From Verrucomicrobiota bacterium (lineage in GTDB: Bacteria > Verrucomicrobiota > Kiritimatiellia > RFP12 > UBA1067), in assembly GCA_023269675.1 (NCBI GenBank), contig JAHFSX010000021.1, forward strand, positions 45,845-109,844: 64,000 bases of DNA, in the 5' to 3' direction. Position 1 is the stretch's first letter. Every line of letters begins with the position of its first letter. The translations under genes and the position numbers were made by a program. Shown here one piece after another: positions 1 to 8,994 of the stretch. Under the pieces are notes generated by a model. That model was given only the letters and a program-made list of their open reading frames with translations. It did no database searches and had not been told where the DNA came from.

Positions 1-449
1 CCCATCTGTTGGGAGGTGTCGCGCAGGAGGCGACATTCGGCCATGTCGTGGCAGAGCGGCTTTTGGCAGTAGACGTGTTTGCCGGCCCGCATGGCGCGGG
101 TTACGATGATGGTGTGCATGTGGTCAGGAACCGCGATGTTGACGGAGTCGACCCGGTCGCCCTCCTTCGCCAGCAGCTCGCGCCAGTCCGTATAGGTCCG
201 CACCCCCGGCAGCCCGGCAGCCGCTTTGGCCAACCGGTCTTTGTCCACATCACAGATCGCGACAATCGCTGTCCTCGCGTGCGATTTGAAATTGCCCAGG
301 TCGCCTTCGCCCATGCCGCCCACGCCGATGCACGCGTGGTTGAGCTTTGCGTTGGGGGAAGAACTCGTCGTTTGAGCCCGCGCACGGTTCGCGAAAAGCC
401 CCGCCATCGATGCGGCGGCTGATGTCGCCAGGAAAGATCTTCTGTTCAT
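1..449 (-). CDS. Gfo/Idh/MocA-family oxidoreductase, N-terminal part (truncated by window edge), Tat-type signal
   Basis: Reverse-strand translation from ATG at 449 reads MNRRSFLATSAAASMAGLF...HACIGVGGMGEGDLGNFKSHARTAIVAICDVDKDRLAKAAAGLPGVRTYTDWRELLAKEGDRVDSVNIAVPDHMHTIIVTRAMRAGKHVYCQKPL: Rossmann GxGGMG and EKP/QKPL-type motif. Missing from the ORF track because it has no stop in the window. Confidence 0.88.
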   Translation of the reverse strand, partial: MNRRSFLATSAAASMAGLFANRARAQTTSSSPNAKLNHACIGVGGMGEGDLGNFKSHARTAIVAICDVDKDRLAKAAAGLPGVRTYTDWRELLAKEGDRVDSVNIAVPDHMHTIIVTRAMRAGKHVYCQKPLCHDMAECRLLRDTSQQM

Positions 450-801
450 AGGCCCCCTTATTTCAACGTCACAGGTTAAGTTTATCCCGCCCTTGTTGTT
501 TCAAGAAATCGATGCCCGCGCGCACGCCAGACTAGGACCCGGGGCGATTAAAGTCTCGGCCACGCGCCCTGCGCCGATGTTCGCCTGCTCATCGCGTCCC
601 CCCCTCGCTCATGCGTAGCAGGATAGCACAGACGGACAGGCCGCATGCGGCCAATTGCGCAGAAAATATACTGCGTTTTGCGCAATGTTCATTCTTTCAC
701 CCCCTGCGCTGATCGCAAAATAATTTCCACTGACCGCGGCGCCGCTTGATCTACCCTGAGCGGATGACGTATACTGCAAGCCAAAGTCAAGAGGGGCGGT
801 C

Positions 802-3030
802 ATGTTGAAAAACTGTTTGATCTGTTTCGCGCTGCTGCTGTCCGTTGGGGTCCCGGCGGCCGAAGCGACGCGGTTTTTCGTGTCGCCCCGCGGCGACGAC
901 AGCTGGTCCGGGGGAACGGACGAACCCGACAAGGCGCGGACCAACGGGCCGTTCGCCACCCTCGAGCGCGCCCGCGACGCGGTCCGCGAGCTCAAACGCA
1001 CGTCGGGGCTGCCGCCGGCAGGCGTGGAGATCGAGGTGCGCGGCGGACGGTACGCGCTCGAGCGACCGCTCGCCCTGACGGCCGAAGATTCCGGAACGGC
1101 CGCAGGCCCGGTCGTTTACCGCGCCCGAGCGGGGGAAACGGCGTGCCTGAGCGGGGGACGCCGCCTCACCGCATGGTCGCCGGTGACCGACCCCGCGATC
1201 CTCGCGCGGCTGGATCCGTCCGCGCGCGGCAAGCTCTGCCAGACCGACCTGCGCGCGCAGGGCATCACCGAGTTCGGCGACCTGGGGCTGGACGCGGCGG
1301 CGGATATCCAGGCGTGGCTGGCGCGGGCAGAAGGTCAGAACGAGTACACGATGGGCAGCGCGGCGGCGAGCGCAGGCAAAAAGGTGTGTCCGCGACTCGA
1401 GCTCTTCTTCAATGACGAACCCATGCGCCTTTCGCGCTGGCCGAATGAGGGATCGATCAAGCTCGCCGACGTCTTGGGCCAGACGGCCATCGATGTGCGC
1501 GGCGTCAAAGGGTGCGCGGAGGGTATCTTCGTGTACGAGGGCGACCGCCCCGCACGGTGGGCCGCCGAAAAGGACGCGTGGGTCTGCGGCAGCTGGTTCC
1601 GCGACTGGGCCGAGCAGGCCCACCCGATCCGATCGCTCGACACGGACAAGCGCGTCATCGCCGTCGCGCCGCCCTATCACGGGTACGGCTACCGCAAAGG
1701 TCAGTGGTTCTACGGCATGAACCTCCTGTGCGAAATCGACACGCCGGGCGAATGGATGATCGACCGCGCGGCCGGCGTGCTCTACTTCTGGCCGCCGTCG
1801 GAGATCGCTGCGGCCAAGGTCGAAGTCTCGCTGGCGCCCGGGCTCGTCACGCTGAACAGCACCACCGACGTGACGCTGCGCGGCTTGCTCTTCGAGGCGG
1901 CGCGGGGCACCGGCGTCGCGATCAGCAACGGCGTGCGGTGCCGTGTCGAAGGCTGCACCTTCCGCAATCTGGCGAACCACGGGGTCACCGTCTTCGGAGG
2001 CAGGGAGGACCGCGTCGCTGGCTGCGACCTGTACGGGCTGGGCGGCGGCGGGATCTACCTCGTCGGCGGCGACCGGGCGACGCTGACGCCGGCGGGCCAC
2101 GTGGCCGAAAACAACCACATCCACCACTATGCGCGGTGGGACCGCATGTACCGCCCGGGCATCATGCTCAGCGGCGTGGGCAACCGCGTCGCGCACAACC
2201 TGATCCACGACGCCCCGCACGCGGCCATCCTGTTCGGCGGCAACGACCACCTGATCGAGTTCAACGAGATCCACAGCGTCTGCTACGACTCCAACGACTG
2301 CGGCGCGGTCTACGCGGGACGGAGCTGGACCCTGCGCGGCCACGTGATCCGCTACAACTACCTGCACCACCTCTACGGACGCGGCGGAGGTTCCTGCAAG
2401 GGCATCTACCTCGACGACCTGTTCTCGTCCGCCACGCTCTCCGGCAACCTCTTCTGCCAGGTGACCTACCCGGTCTTTATCGGGGGCGGGCGCGACAACC
2501 TCGTGGAGAACAACGTGTTCGTCGACTGTCCCAAAGCTGTCCAGGTGGATGCCCGCGCGCTCGGCTGGTGCGGCCCGCACGCCGACCGCCGCATTCAGGA
2601 AGCGCGGGAGAAGGGCACGATCGCAGGCGTCCGCTTCAGGGAGCCCCCTTACAGCACGCGGTACCCTCAGCTGGCAGGCCTGCTTGACGACGAGCCGAAA
2701 AAGCCGAAGGGCAACGTCCTGCGCCGGAACCTTTTCTGGGCCGGAGCGGGCGCGGACATCCGCCGCGTGATGCACGGCGAGGTGCCCGCCACCTGGTGGA
2801 ACGCCATCGACGCGCAGAGCCGGCCGTTCGTGAAACTGGAGGACAACCTGAGCGGCGCGGACCCGTTGTTCGCGGACGAGCGCGGCGGCAACTACCAGCT
2901 GACCGACGCGTCGCCCGCGTGGGCGCTTGGGTTTCAGCGCATTCCGGTCGAGAAGATCGGCCTCTACCCGGACGCGTGCCGCGCCTCCTGGCCCGTGGCG
3001 CACGCGCCGCGGCCCCTGCCGCAGGAGTGA
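802..3030 (+). CDS. Right-handed parallel beta-helix repeat protein (secreted, pectate-lyase-like fold)
   Basis: 742 aa ORF with signal peptide, FFVSPRGDDSWSG start motif, PbH1-like repeats (NHIHHYARWDRMYRPGIMLSGVGNRVAHNLIHDAPHAAILFGGNDHLIEFNEIH). Confidence 0.85.
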   Translation: MLKNCLICFALLLSVGVPAAEATRFFVSPRGDDSWSGGTDEPDKARTNGPFATLERARDAVRELKRTSGLPPAGVEIEVRGGRYALERPLALTAEDSGTAAGPVVYRARAGETACLSGGRRLTAWSPVTDPAILARLDPSARGKLCQTDLRAQGITEFGDLGLDAAADIQAWLARAEGQNEYTMGSAAASAGKKVCPRLELFFNDEPMRLSRWPNEGSIKLADVLGQTAIDVRGVKGCAEGIFVYEGDRPARWAAEKDAWVCGSWFRDWAEQAHPIRSLDTDKRVIAVAPPYHGYGYRKGQWFYGMNLLCEIDTPGEWMIDRAAGVLYFWPPSEIAAAKVEVSLAPGLVTLNSTTDVTLRGLLFEAARGTGVAISNGVRCRVEGCTFRNLANHGVTVFGGREDRVAGCDLYGLGGGGIYLVGGDRATLTPAGHVAENNHIHHYARWDRMYRPGIMLSGVGNRVAHNLIHDAPHAAILFGGNDHLIEFNEIHSVCYDSNDCGAVYAGRSWTLRGHVIRYNYLHHLYGRGGGSCKGIYLDDLFSSATLSGNLFCQVTYPVFIGGGRDNLVENNVFVDCPKAVQVDARALGWCGPHADRRIQEAREKGTIAGVRFREPPYSTRYPQLAGLLDDEPKKPKGNVLRRNLFWAGAGADIRRVMHGEVPATWWNAIDAQSRPFVKLEDNLSGADPLFADERGGNYQLTDASPAWALGFQRIPVEKIGLYPDACRASWPVAHAPRPLPQE

Positions 3031-3036
3031 CGCGAC

Positions 3037-4212
3037 ATGAAGGGACTCCTCCAGAAAACACCCAAGGTGGCGCTGTTTCTCGCCACCAACGAGAAAGCCG
3101 GGCGCGACAAGCTCCAAGGCGTCCTGCGCTACGTGCGGCTGCACACGCCGTGGAACATCCACCTCGTCGAAAACCGGATCGGCGAGCAGCAGCTCGGCGA
3201 CCTGCGCGCATGGGGCGCGACCGGCGTGATTGTGGCGCGCATGCCTGAATCGGTCGGCACGGTCGCGCGTGCCGGGCTGCCCACCCTGGTCATGGATTCC
3301 CCCGTATTTTACGAGGCACGCCTGCCGCGCGCCTCGTTTGTGACCTGCGACTCCGCAGCCGTCGGCCGTGCCGGCGCCGAGGCCTTTCTCAGGCAGGGGT
3401 TCCGGCATTTCGGGTACGTGGCGGACGCGCAGTCCTGGGACTGGTCGGATCAGCGCTGCCGGGCCTTCCGCGACTGCCTCGCGCAGGCCGGCTATCCGTG
3501 CGCGGTCTACGGCGGCCTCACGGCGCGGGCGCGCAGCGACTGGGCCACCGACCAGGAGCGGATGGCGCGGTGGCTGCAGGCGCTTCCCCGTCCGACGGCC
3601 CTGCTCGTGGCACGCGACGGCCGGGCGCGGCAGGTGCTGGAGACGTGTCAGCTCGCGGGGCTCGACGTGCCGGGCCACATCGCCATCCTGGGCGTGGACA
3701 ATGAGGAGGTCCTGTGCGAGAACACGACCCCCACCCTCTCCAGCATCCAGCCCGACTTCGAGGCGGCCGGATACCAGGCGGCCCACCTGCTCGAACAGCT
3801 CATGCGGCGGACTCTGCGCAACCCCCAGACGCTTTCCTACGGCGTCAAACAGATCGTCGTGCGGGAGTCGAGCCGGCTTGCCCAATCCGTGGACCGTCGC
3901 TGCCTGCGCGGGCAGGAGTTCATCCGCCTCAACGCCTGCGCGGACATCGGCGTGCCCGACATCGCCCGCCACATGGGGGTGTCGCGCCGCATGGCGGAAG
4001 TGCTCTTCCGCAAGCATGTGGGACAATCGATCCTCGACGAGATTCAGCAGACGCGCCTCGCGCGTCTGAAAACCTTCCTGTGCGAAACCGCGCTGCCCAT
4101 CGGACAGATCAGCGAGCAATGCGGCTATCAGACCGAAATGCACGCCAAACGCCTTTTCAAGCGGCAGACAGGGATGACCATGCGCCAGTTCCGCAAAGCC
4201 GGCGGCAGGTGA
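3037..4212 (+). CDS. XylR-like AraC-family transcriptional regulator (LacI/periplasmic-binding-type sensor domain + AraC HTH)
   Basis: N-terminal substrate-binding fold (GVDNEEVLCENTTPTLSSIQPDFEAAGYQAA) followed by AraC HTH (DIARHMGVSRRMAEVLFRKHVGQSILDEIQQTRLARLKTFL). Confidence 0.88.
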   Translation: MKGLLQKTPKVALFLATNEKAGRDKLQGVLRYVRLHTPWNIHLVENRIGEQQLGDLRAWGATGVIVARMPESVGTVARAGLPTLVMDSPVFYEARLPRASFVTCDSAAVGRAGAEAFLRQGFRHFGYVADAQSWDWSDQRCRAFRDCLAQAGYPCAVYGGLTARARSDWATDQERMARWLQALPRPTALLVARDGRARQVLETCQLAGLDVPGHIAILGVDNEEVLCENTTPTLSSIQPDFEAAGYQAAHLLEQLMRRTLRNPQTLSYGVKQIVVRESSRLAQSVDRRCLRGQEFIRLNACADIGVPDIARHMGVSRRMAEVLFRKHVGQSILDEIQQTRLARLKTFLCETALPIGQISEQCGYQTEMHAKRLFKRQTGMTMRQFRKAGGR

Positions 4213-4401
4213 TCAAACTTTCATGCGGCACGGCTATTCCCCGAGATACGGGAATATGGTATTTTGTTGACTAGTGCTGTCAAGGGGGCTTGCGTACTGA
4301 CCAGCTTAATCGCTGCTCAAGATGTAACATGTGCGGCGCTCTACGCATCACGGGACAGGACGATGACGGGTGGCTCAATCGACTTCAGGAGGAAGATGTT
4401 C

Positions 4402-6192
4402 ATGAGTTCAAGTTCTTGCGGGGCATCCACGCGCGCCTATAACCGGTTTCTGCTGCTGGTCGCCGGTCTCGGCGGACTGCTGTACGGGATTGACGTCGGG
4501 ATCATTGCCGGAGCCTTGCCGTATCTGGAAGCAACCTCGGGCCTGAATGCCGGACAGCTCTCCATGATCGTTGCCGCCGTGCTGCTGGGCAGCGTCATCT
4601 CCACCCTGTTCGCCGGATTGCTGTCAGACTGGATGGGGCGTAAGAAGCTCATGGCCATCAGCGGCATCCTGTTCGTCATCAGCATCCCCTTGATCGCCTT
4701 GGCCAAGGGGTTTGAGCCGCTCGTGCTGGGGCGGCTGATGCAGGGTGTCAGCGCCGGCTTGATCGGCGTGGTCGTCCCGCTCTACCTGGCCGAATGTCTG
4801 GGCGCGGCCGACCGCGGCAAAGGCACCGGCATGTTTCAGTGGCTGCTGACGCTCGGCATCGTGGCCGCCGCCCTGATCGGAATGTTTTTCAGCTTCCGGG
4901 TGGCCGAAGTTGAAAGGCTCAACGATGCCGCCCAGCTTTTCGCCTTCAAGGACCGAGCCTGGCGCAGCATCTTCTGGGTCTCGATGCCGCCCGGCATCCT
5001 GTTTGTCATCGGCAGCTTGCTGGTGGCGGAATCCCCCCGCTGGCTTTTCCGGCGCGGCCGAAAAGAACTGGCCCACACGGCCCTGCTCCGCTCCCGGACG
5101 GCGGAGGAGGCCCAGCGTGAGCTCGACCGCATGGAGGGAGCCCTCCTGACTGAACGCTCGCGCGCATCGGGCATGGGCGCAAAAGTTAAGGAACCCCTCC
5201 TGCAGCGCCGGTACGTGGTGCCCTTCGTCCTGGCGTGCGTCATCCTGGCCTGCAACCAGCTGACCGGCGTCAACTCCATCATCGGGTACAACGCCACCAT
5301 CCTGATCCAGGCCGGGCTGAACGATGCGCAGGCGCACATGGGCTACGTGATCCTGACCATCGTCAATTTCATCATGACCATGGGGGCCATCGCCCTGGTG
5401 GACCGCAAGGGGCGCAAGTTCCTGCTCTCGCTGGGCAGTGCCGGGATCATCGCCTCGCTGATCTGCGTCGCTCTGATGTTCAACAGGACCGAGAAGCTGC
5501 GGGTGGACTGCCGCGAGGCGGTCACCGCCCTGATCACAGCCGACCAGAAGGCGACCATCCGGTTCGACAGGGAGCAGGCGGCCGCTCTGCTGGCCTCCCG
5601 GGGTGCGGCCGGCGCCGCCATCAGCGGCGGGCCGACCACCCTGATCGCCATCTATTCTTATGGCGACTTCCGGGCCGCGACCCGGGCGGTCCGGTCGGAT
5701 GACCGGATCCCGACAATCGACATCACGCGCGCGAGCTGCGTTCCGCCGAACAAGGTGGTGGCTTTCTTCTCCAATCCGTTTGCGAACCTGGACGCGGCGA
5801 GAACGGCTCCGCTCAAGATCGAGAACGCCTTGATCACCCCGATCCCGAGCGCCCGGGTCGGCTGGCTGATCGCCGGCTGCATCTTCGTTTTCATCGCCTT
5901 CTTCGCGGTCGGGCCGGGCGTGTGCGTGTGGCTCGCCCTGTCCGAACTGATGCCCACGCGGATCAGGTCGAACGGCATGAGCATCGCGCTCCTGGTGAAC
6001 CAGGCGGTCTCGACGACCATTGCCGCCATTTTTCTGCCGACCGTCGGGAAATACGGTTACGCGACGATGTTCTTCGCCTTCGCCGCTTTCACGGCGATCT
6101 ATTTCATCACCGCCTTCTTCTTTCTCCCCGAAACCAAAGGCCGGACCCTGGAGGAAATCGAAGCGTACTTTGAAGGTAAGCGGCCCGGCTGA
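4402..6192 (+). CDS. MFS sugar porter (sugar:H+ symporter family) with large extramembrane insertion
   Basis: GGLLYGIDVGIIAGALPYL, DWMGRKKLM, PETKGRTLEEIE motifs of sugar porters; AGGAGG 9 nt upstream of ATG 4402 (ORF opens upstream at 4264). Confidence 0.88.
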   Translation: MSSSSCGASTRAYNRFLLLVAGLGGLLYGIDVGIIAGALPYLEATSGLNAGQLSMIVAAVLLGSVISTLFAGLLSDWMGRKKLMAISGILFVISIPLIALAKGFEPLVLGRLMQGVSAGLIGVVVPLYLAECLGAADRGKGTGMFQWLLTLGIVAAALIGMFFSFRVAEVERLNDAAQLFAFKDRAWRSIFWVSMPPGILFVIGSLLVAESPRWLFRRGRKELAHTALLRSRTAEEAQRELDRMEGALLTERSRASGMGAKVKEPLLQRRYVVPFVLACVILACNQLTGVNSIIGYNATILIQAGLNDAQAHMGYVILTIVNFIMTMGAIALVDRKGRKFLLSLGSAGIIASLICVALMFNRTEKLRVDCREAVTALITADQKATIRFDREQAAALLASRGAAGAAISGGPTTLIAIYSYGDFRAATRAVRSDDRIPTIDITRASCVPPNKVVAFFSNPFANLDAARTAPLKIENALITPIPSARVGWLIAGCIFVFIAFFAVGPGVCVWLALSELMPTRIRSNGMSIALLVNQAVSTTIAAIFLPTVGKYGYATMFFAFAAFTAIYFITAFFFLPETKGRTLEEIEAYFEGKRPG

Positions 6193-6284
6193 ATGCTTGC
6201 GCGGCAACGCGGCCGAGATCGCGCGACCCTGTCCTTCTTAAAGGAGCTGCGCCCCCACCCTGCACCCGCGCGCGCTCAGCTGCC

Positions 6285-6644
6285 TTAGCCGGGGCAGATC
6301 GGGGCTTTCTCGCCGCTTTCGTCCACGCGCACAAACGTGATGTCCGTGGTGAAGATCAGGACCTCCTCGCTCTTGTGCATCTCGCGGCGGTGCACCTCGG
6401 CCGCGTAGGTCACCGAGGTGGTGCCCACCCGCTGGCGGACAATCTCGAAGCGCAGGATGGAGCCGCCCGTCACGCCCTTCTTGAACTCCACGCGGTCCAT
6501 GCCGATGGTCACGAAGCGCGACCCCGGATAATCGATGCTGACCGCCATCCACGCCGTCTCGTCGATCCACTTCAGCAGATTGCCGCCGAACAGCACGCCG
6601 TATTGATTCATGTGCTCAGGCATCACCAGTTTATAGGACGTCAT
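6285..6644 (-). CDS. Acyl-CoA thioesterase, hotdog fold (YciA/BACH-like)
   Basis: MTSYKLVMPEHMNQYGVLFGGNLLKWIDETAWMAVSIDYPG... typical hotdog thioesterase; start chosen at ATG 6644. Confidence 0.82.
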   Translation of the reverse strand: MTSYKLVMPEHMNQYGVLFGGNLLKWIDETAWMAVSIDYPGSRFVTIGMDRVEFKKGVTGGSILRFEIVRQRVGTTSVTYAAEVHRREMHKSEEVLIFTTDITFVRVDESGEKAPICPG

Positions 6645-6811
6645 AGTACCCCGCTCGTTTTGACCTTGTGTGGCGCGATTATCGCCCGCGCCGCCGCCGC
6701 TGTCAACAGCGCAAAAGGAGGACAAAAATCACGTTGGCAAACCCTGCATAAAGCGCTACGCTATCGCCAATGTGGATAAAAACACAAAGGCACGAACCAT
6801 AAGGAGTCCTT

Positions 6812-7678
6812 ATGAATAAAGTCATCGCCGGCTTCGCCGCCCTGCTCACCTGCGCCGTCATCGCCGCCGACAAACCGGCCCTTGAAGGCGCGGTTCCCGG
6901 ACAGTGGACCATGGATCTCGACGCCGCCAAAAAGGTGGCGGCAGAGAAAAAACTGCCTCTGCTGCTCAACTTTACCGGCTCGGACTGGTGCGGCTGGTGC
7001 AAGCACATGGACAAAGAAGTCTTCTCGAAGGACGCGTGGAGCGCCTATGCGACGGGCAACCTCATGCTGGCCTGGATCGACTTCCCGCAGGACAAGACTC
7101 TGGTACCCGAGAAGTTCATCGCGCGCAACCGCGCCCTGTCGGAAGCCTACGGCATCGAGGGCTACCCCGCCTATGTCGTGCTGGACGACGACGGCCAGAC
7201 CAAGCTCGGCCAGCTGGGGGCGGATCAGGAAATCTCACCCGAAAAATTCATCGGCGCCGTCAAAAAACTACTCGAGAACCGCGCCGTCGAAGTCGAGGCC
7301 CTGCTGAAATCGCTGCCGGAGAAGACCGCGCAGGAATACCGCGCCGCCGCCAAAAAAAAGAGCGGGGCGGAAGCGGAATTGAAAAACCTGAAAGCCTCTT
7401 TCGCCAAGAAGAGCGCGGAGCTTGAAAAGGTGATCGCGGATCAAGAAAAGCGGCTGGCAGACATCCGCCTGGACGCGCGCCTGGCCAAACTGCCGCAGGA
7501 GAAAGCCACGGCCTACCGCGCCAAGCACGCCCGCCTGACCACGGTCAACGCCGAACTCCAAACCTGGATCGAATCCAAGCCCGAACGAAACGAAGCCAAC
7601 ATGAAGAAATTCAACGCTTGGCGCGACGAGATCGCCAGCCTTGAAAAAGAATTGGCTGCCCTGATGGACAACAAATGA
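6812..7678 (+). CDS. Exported thioredoxin-fold protein with C-terminal coiled coil
   Basis: Signal peptide, FTGSDWCGWCKHMDKEVF (CxxC), VVLDDDG; C-terminal ~130 aa Lys/Glu/Ala rich. Confidence 0.8.
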   Translation: MNKVIAGFAALLTCAVIAADKPALEGAVPGQWTMDLDAAKKVAAEKKLPLLLNFTGSDWCGWCKHMDKEVFSKDAWSAYATGNLMLAWIDFPQDKTLVPEKFIARNRALSEAYGIEGYPAYVVLDDDGQTKLGQLGADQEISPEKFIGAVKKLLENRAVEVEALLKSLPEKTAQEYRAAAKKKSGAEAELKNLKASFAKKSAELEKVIADQEKRLADIRLDARLAKLPQEKATAYRAKHARLTTVNAELQTWIESKPERNEANMKKFNAWRDEIASLEKELAALMDNK

Positions 7679-7685
7679 GGCCCGC

Positions 7686-8708
7686 ATGATGAAATCGACC
7701 GAGCCCGCTTATCTGACCCCCCGCGTGGGGCACATGAACCAGTTAGCCTCGATCCGCCGCTTGGTGTCGGATGACGGCAAAGGACGCGGCATGCGCGTGC
7801 TGGAGATCAACAACGGCAGCGGGCTCAGCTTCTCGCTCTATCCCGACCGGGGCATGGATATCGGGCAGGCCTACTACAAGGGCACGCCGCTGGCGTGGGT
7901 CTCGCGCAACACGGAAGTCGCGCCGCAGTTCTATGAGTCCGAAGGGCTCGAGTGGCTGCGGACCTGGGGCGGCGGCCTGCTGACCGGCTGCGGCTTGACC
8001 CATGTGGGCGGGCCGGGCAGCGCCGGCGGCGAGCGCCACGGCCTGCACGGCCGGCTGAGCCACATCCCCGCCGAGGAGGTCAACACGACCGCCGGCTGGA
8101 CAGACGACGGCACGTACGCGCTGAGCGCCAGCGGGTGCGTACGCCAGAGCCGGGTCTTCGGCGAGAATCTGACCCTCACCCGTACGGTCACCACCGCGCT
8201 AGGTGAAGCATCCATCACGGTGCGCGACACGATCGAGAATCAGGGCTTCGCGCCTTCGCCCCTGATGCTGCTCTATCACCTGAATCTCGGGTGGCCCCTG
8301 GTGGACGCGGGCGCGGTGCTCGAGGCGCCGCCGCACGAGGTCACACCGCAAAACGAGCATGCCGCCGCGGGACTGGCCGCATGGCCACAGATCACCATGC
8401 CCGTTCCCGGGTTCCGCGAGCAGGTTTATTATCACACCGTACCCGCGGACAGTCAGGGGCTCGCCGCGGTCCGACTGGTGAACCGCGATCTGGGCCTGGC
8501 CTTTAAAGTGACCTACCGCGTGACCGAACTGCCCTACCTGGTGCAATGGAAAATGATGGGGCAAGGCGAGTACGTCGTGGGGCTCGAGCCCGCGAACTGC
8601 TATCCGGAAGGACAGGAAGCGGTCGCCAAGCGGGGACTGTTACGCCAGCTTCCCGCCGGCGAAAAGATCGAGACCTTCCTCAAACTGACCGTCGAGCCCC
8701 TCGGCTGA
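7686..8708 (+). CDS. DUF4432-family aldose-1-epimerase-like protein
   Basis: NGSGLSFSLYPDRGMDIGQAYYKGTPLAWVS, LTGCGLTHVGGP, HGLHGRLSHIPAE, LGLEPANCYPEG patterns. Confidence 0.78.
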   Translation: MMKSTEPAYLTPRVGHMNQLASIRRLVSDDGKGRGMRVLEINNGSGLSFSLYPDRGMDIGQAYYKGTPLAWVSRNTEVAPQFYESEGLEWLRTWGGGLLTGCGLTHVGGPGSAGGERHGLHGRLSHIPAEEVNTTAGWTDDGTYALSASGCVRQSRVFGENLTLTRTVTTALGEASITVRDTIENQGFAPSPLMLLYHLNLGWPLVDAGAVLEAPPHEVTPQNEHAAAGLAAWPQITMPVPGFREQVYYHTVPADSQGLAAVRLVNRDLGLAFKVTYRVTELPYLVQWKMMGQGEYVVGLEPANCYPEGQEAVAKRGLLRQLPAGEKIETFLKLTVEPLG

Positions 8709-8760
8709 CGGATGAGGTGGCACGCCCGTCCCTGGGCGTGCGGGACGGCTGCTCCGGGCC

Positions 8761-8892
8761 GGAATGGCGCTAAATTAAGGATCTTCTCACTCTTAATCGT
8801 AATCCTAATCTTAATCTCTCCGAAAACCGGATTAAGATTCAAAGCAAGATTATGATTATGACTGGCCAGAGCGCTTATCTTAGCGCCGTGCC
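8761..8892 (+). repeat. AT-rich palindromic TIR element, copy A
   Basis: GGAATGGCGCTAAATTAAGGATCTTCTCACTCTTAATCGTAATCCTAATC...GATTATGATTATGACTGGCCAGAGCGCTTATCTTAGCGCCGTGCC; matches the reverse complement of 28409-28552. Confidence 0.85.
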
Positions 8893-8994
8893 CGCTGGAC
8901 CGTCCGCTCATGTAACTGCACAAAGCCAAAGCTAGGCCATGGTCGCGAACGCTCCCTTTTGACCGCGCACGCCAAACCGTGTATACTGTCACCC

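Noticed and set aside
787-4143. 1118-aa minus-strand ORF opposite the beta-helix and regulator genes
   Set aside because: Antisense shadow ORF typical of GC-rich DNA; no recognisable family, while the plus-strand frames encode clear domains.
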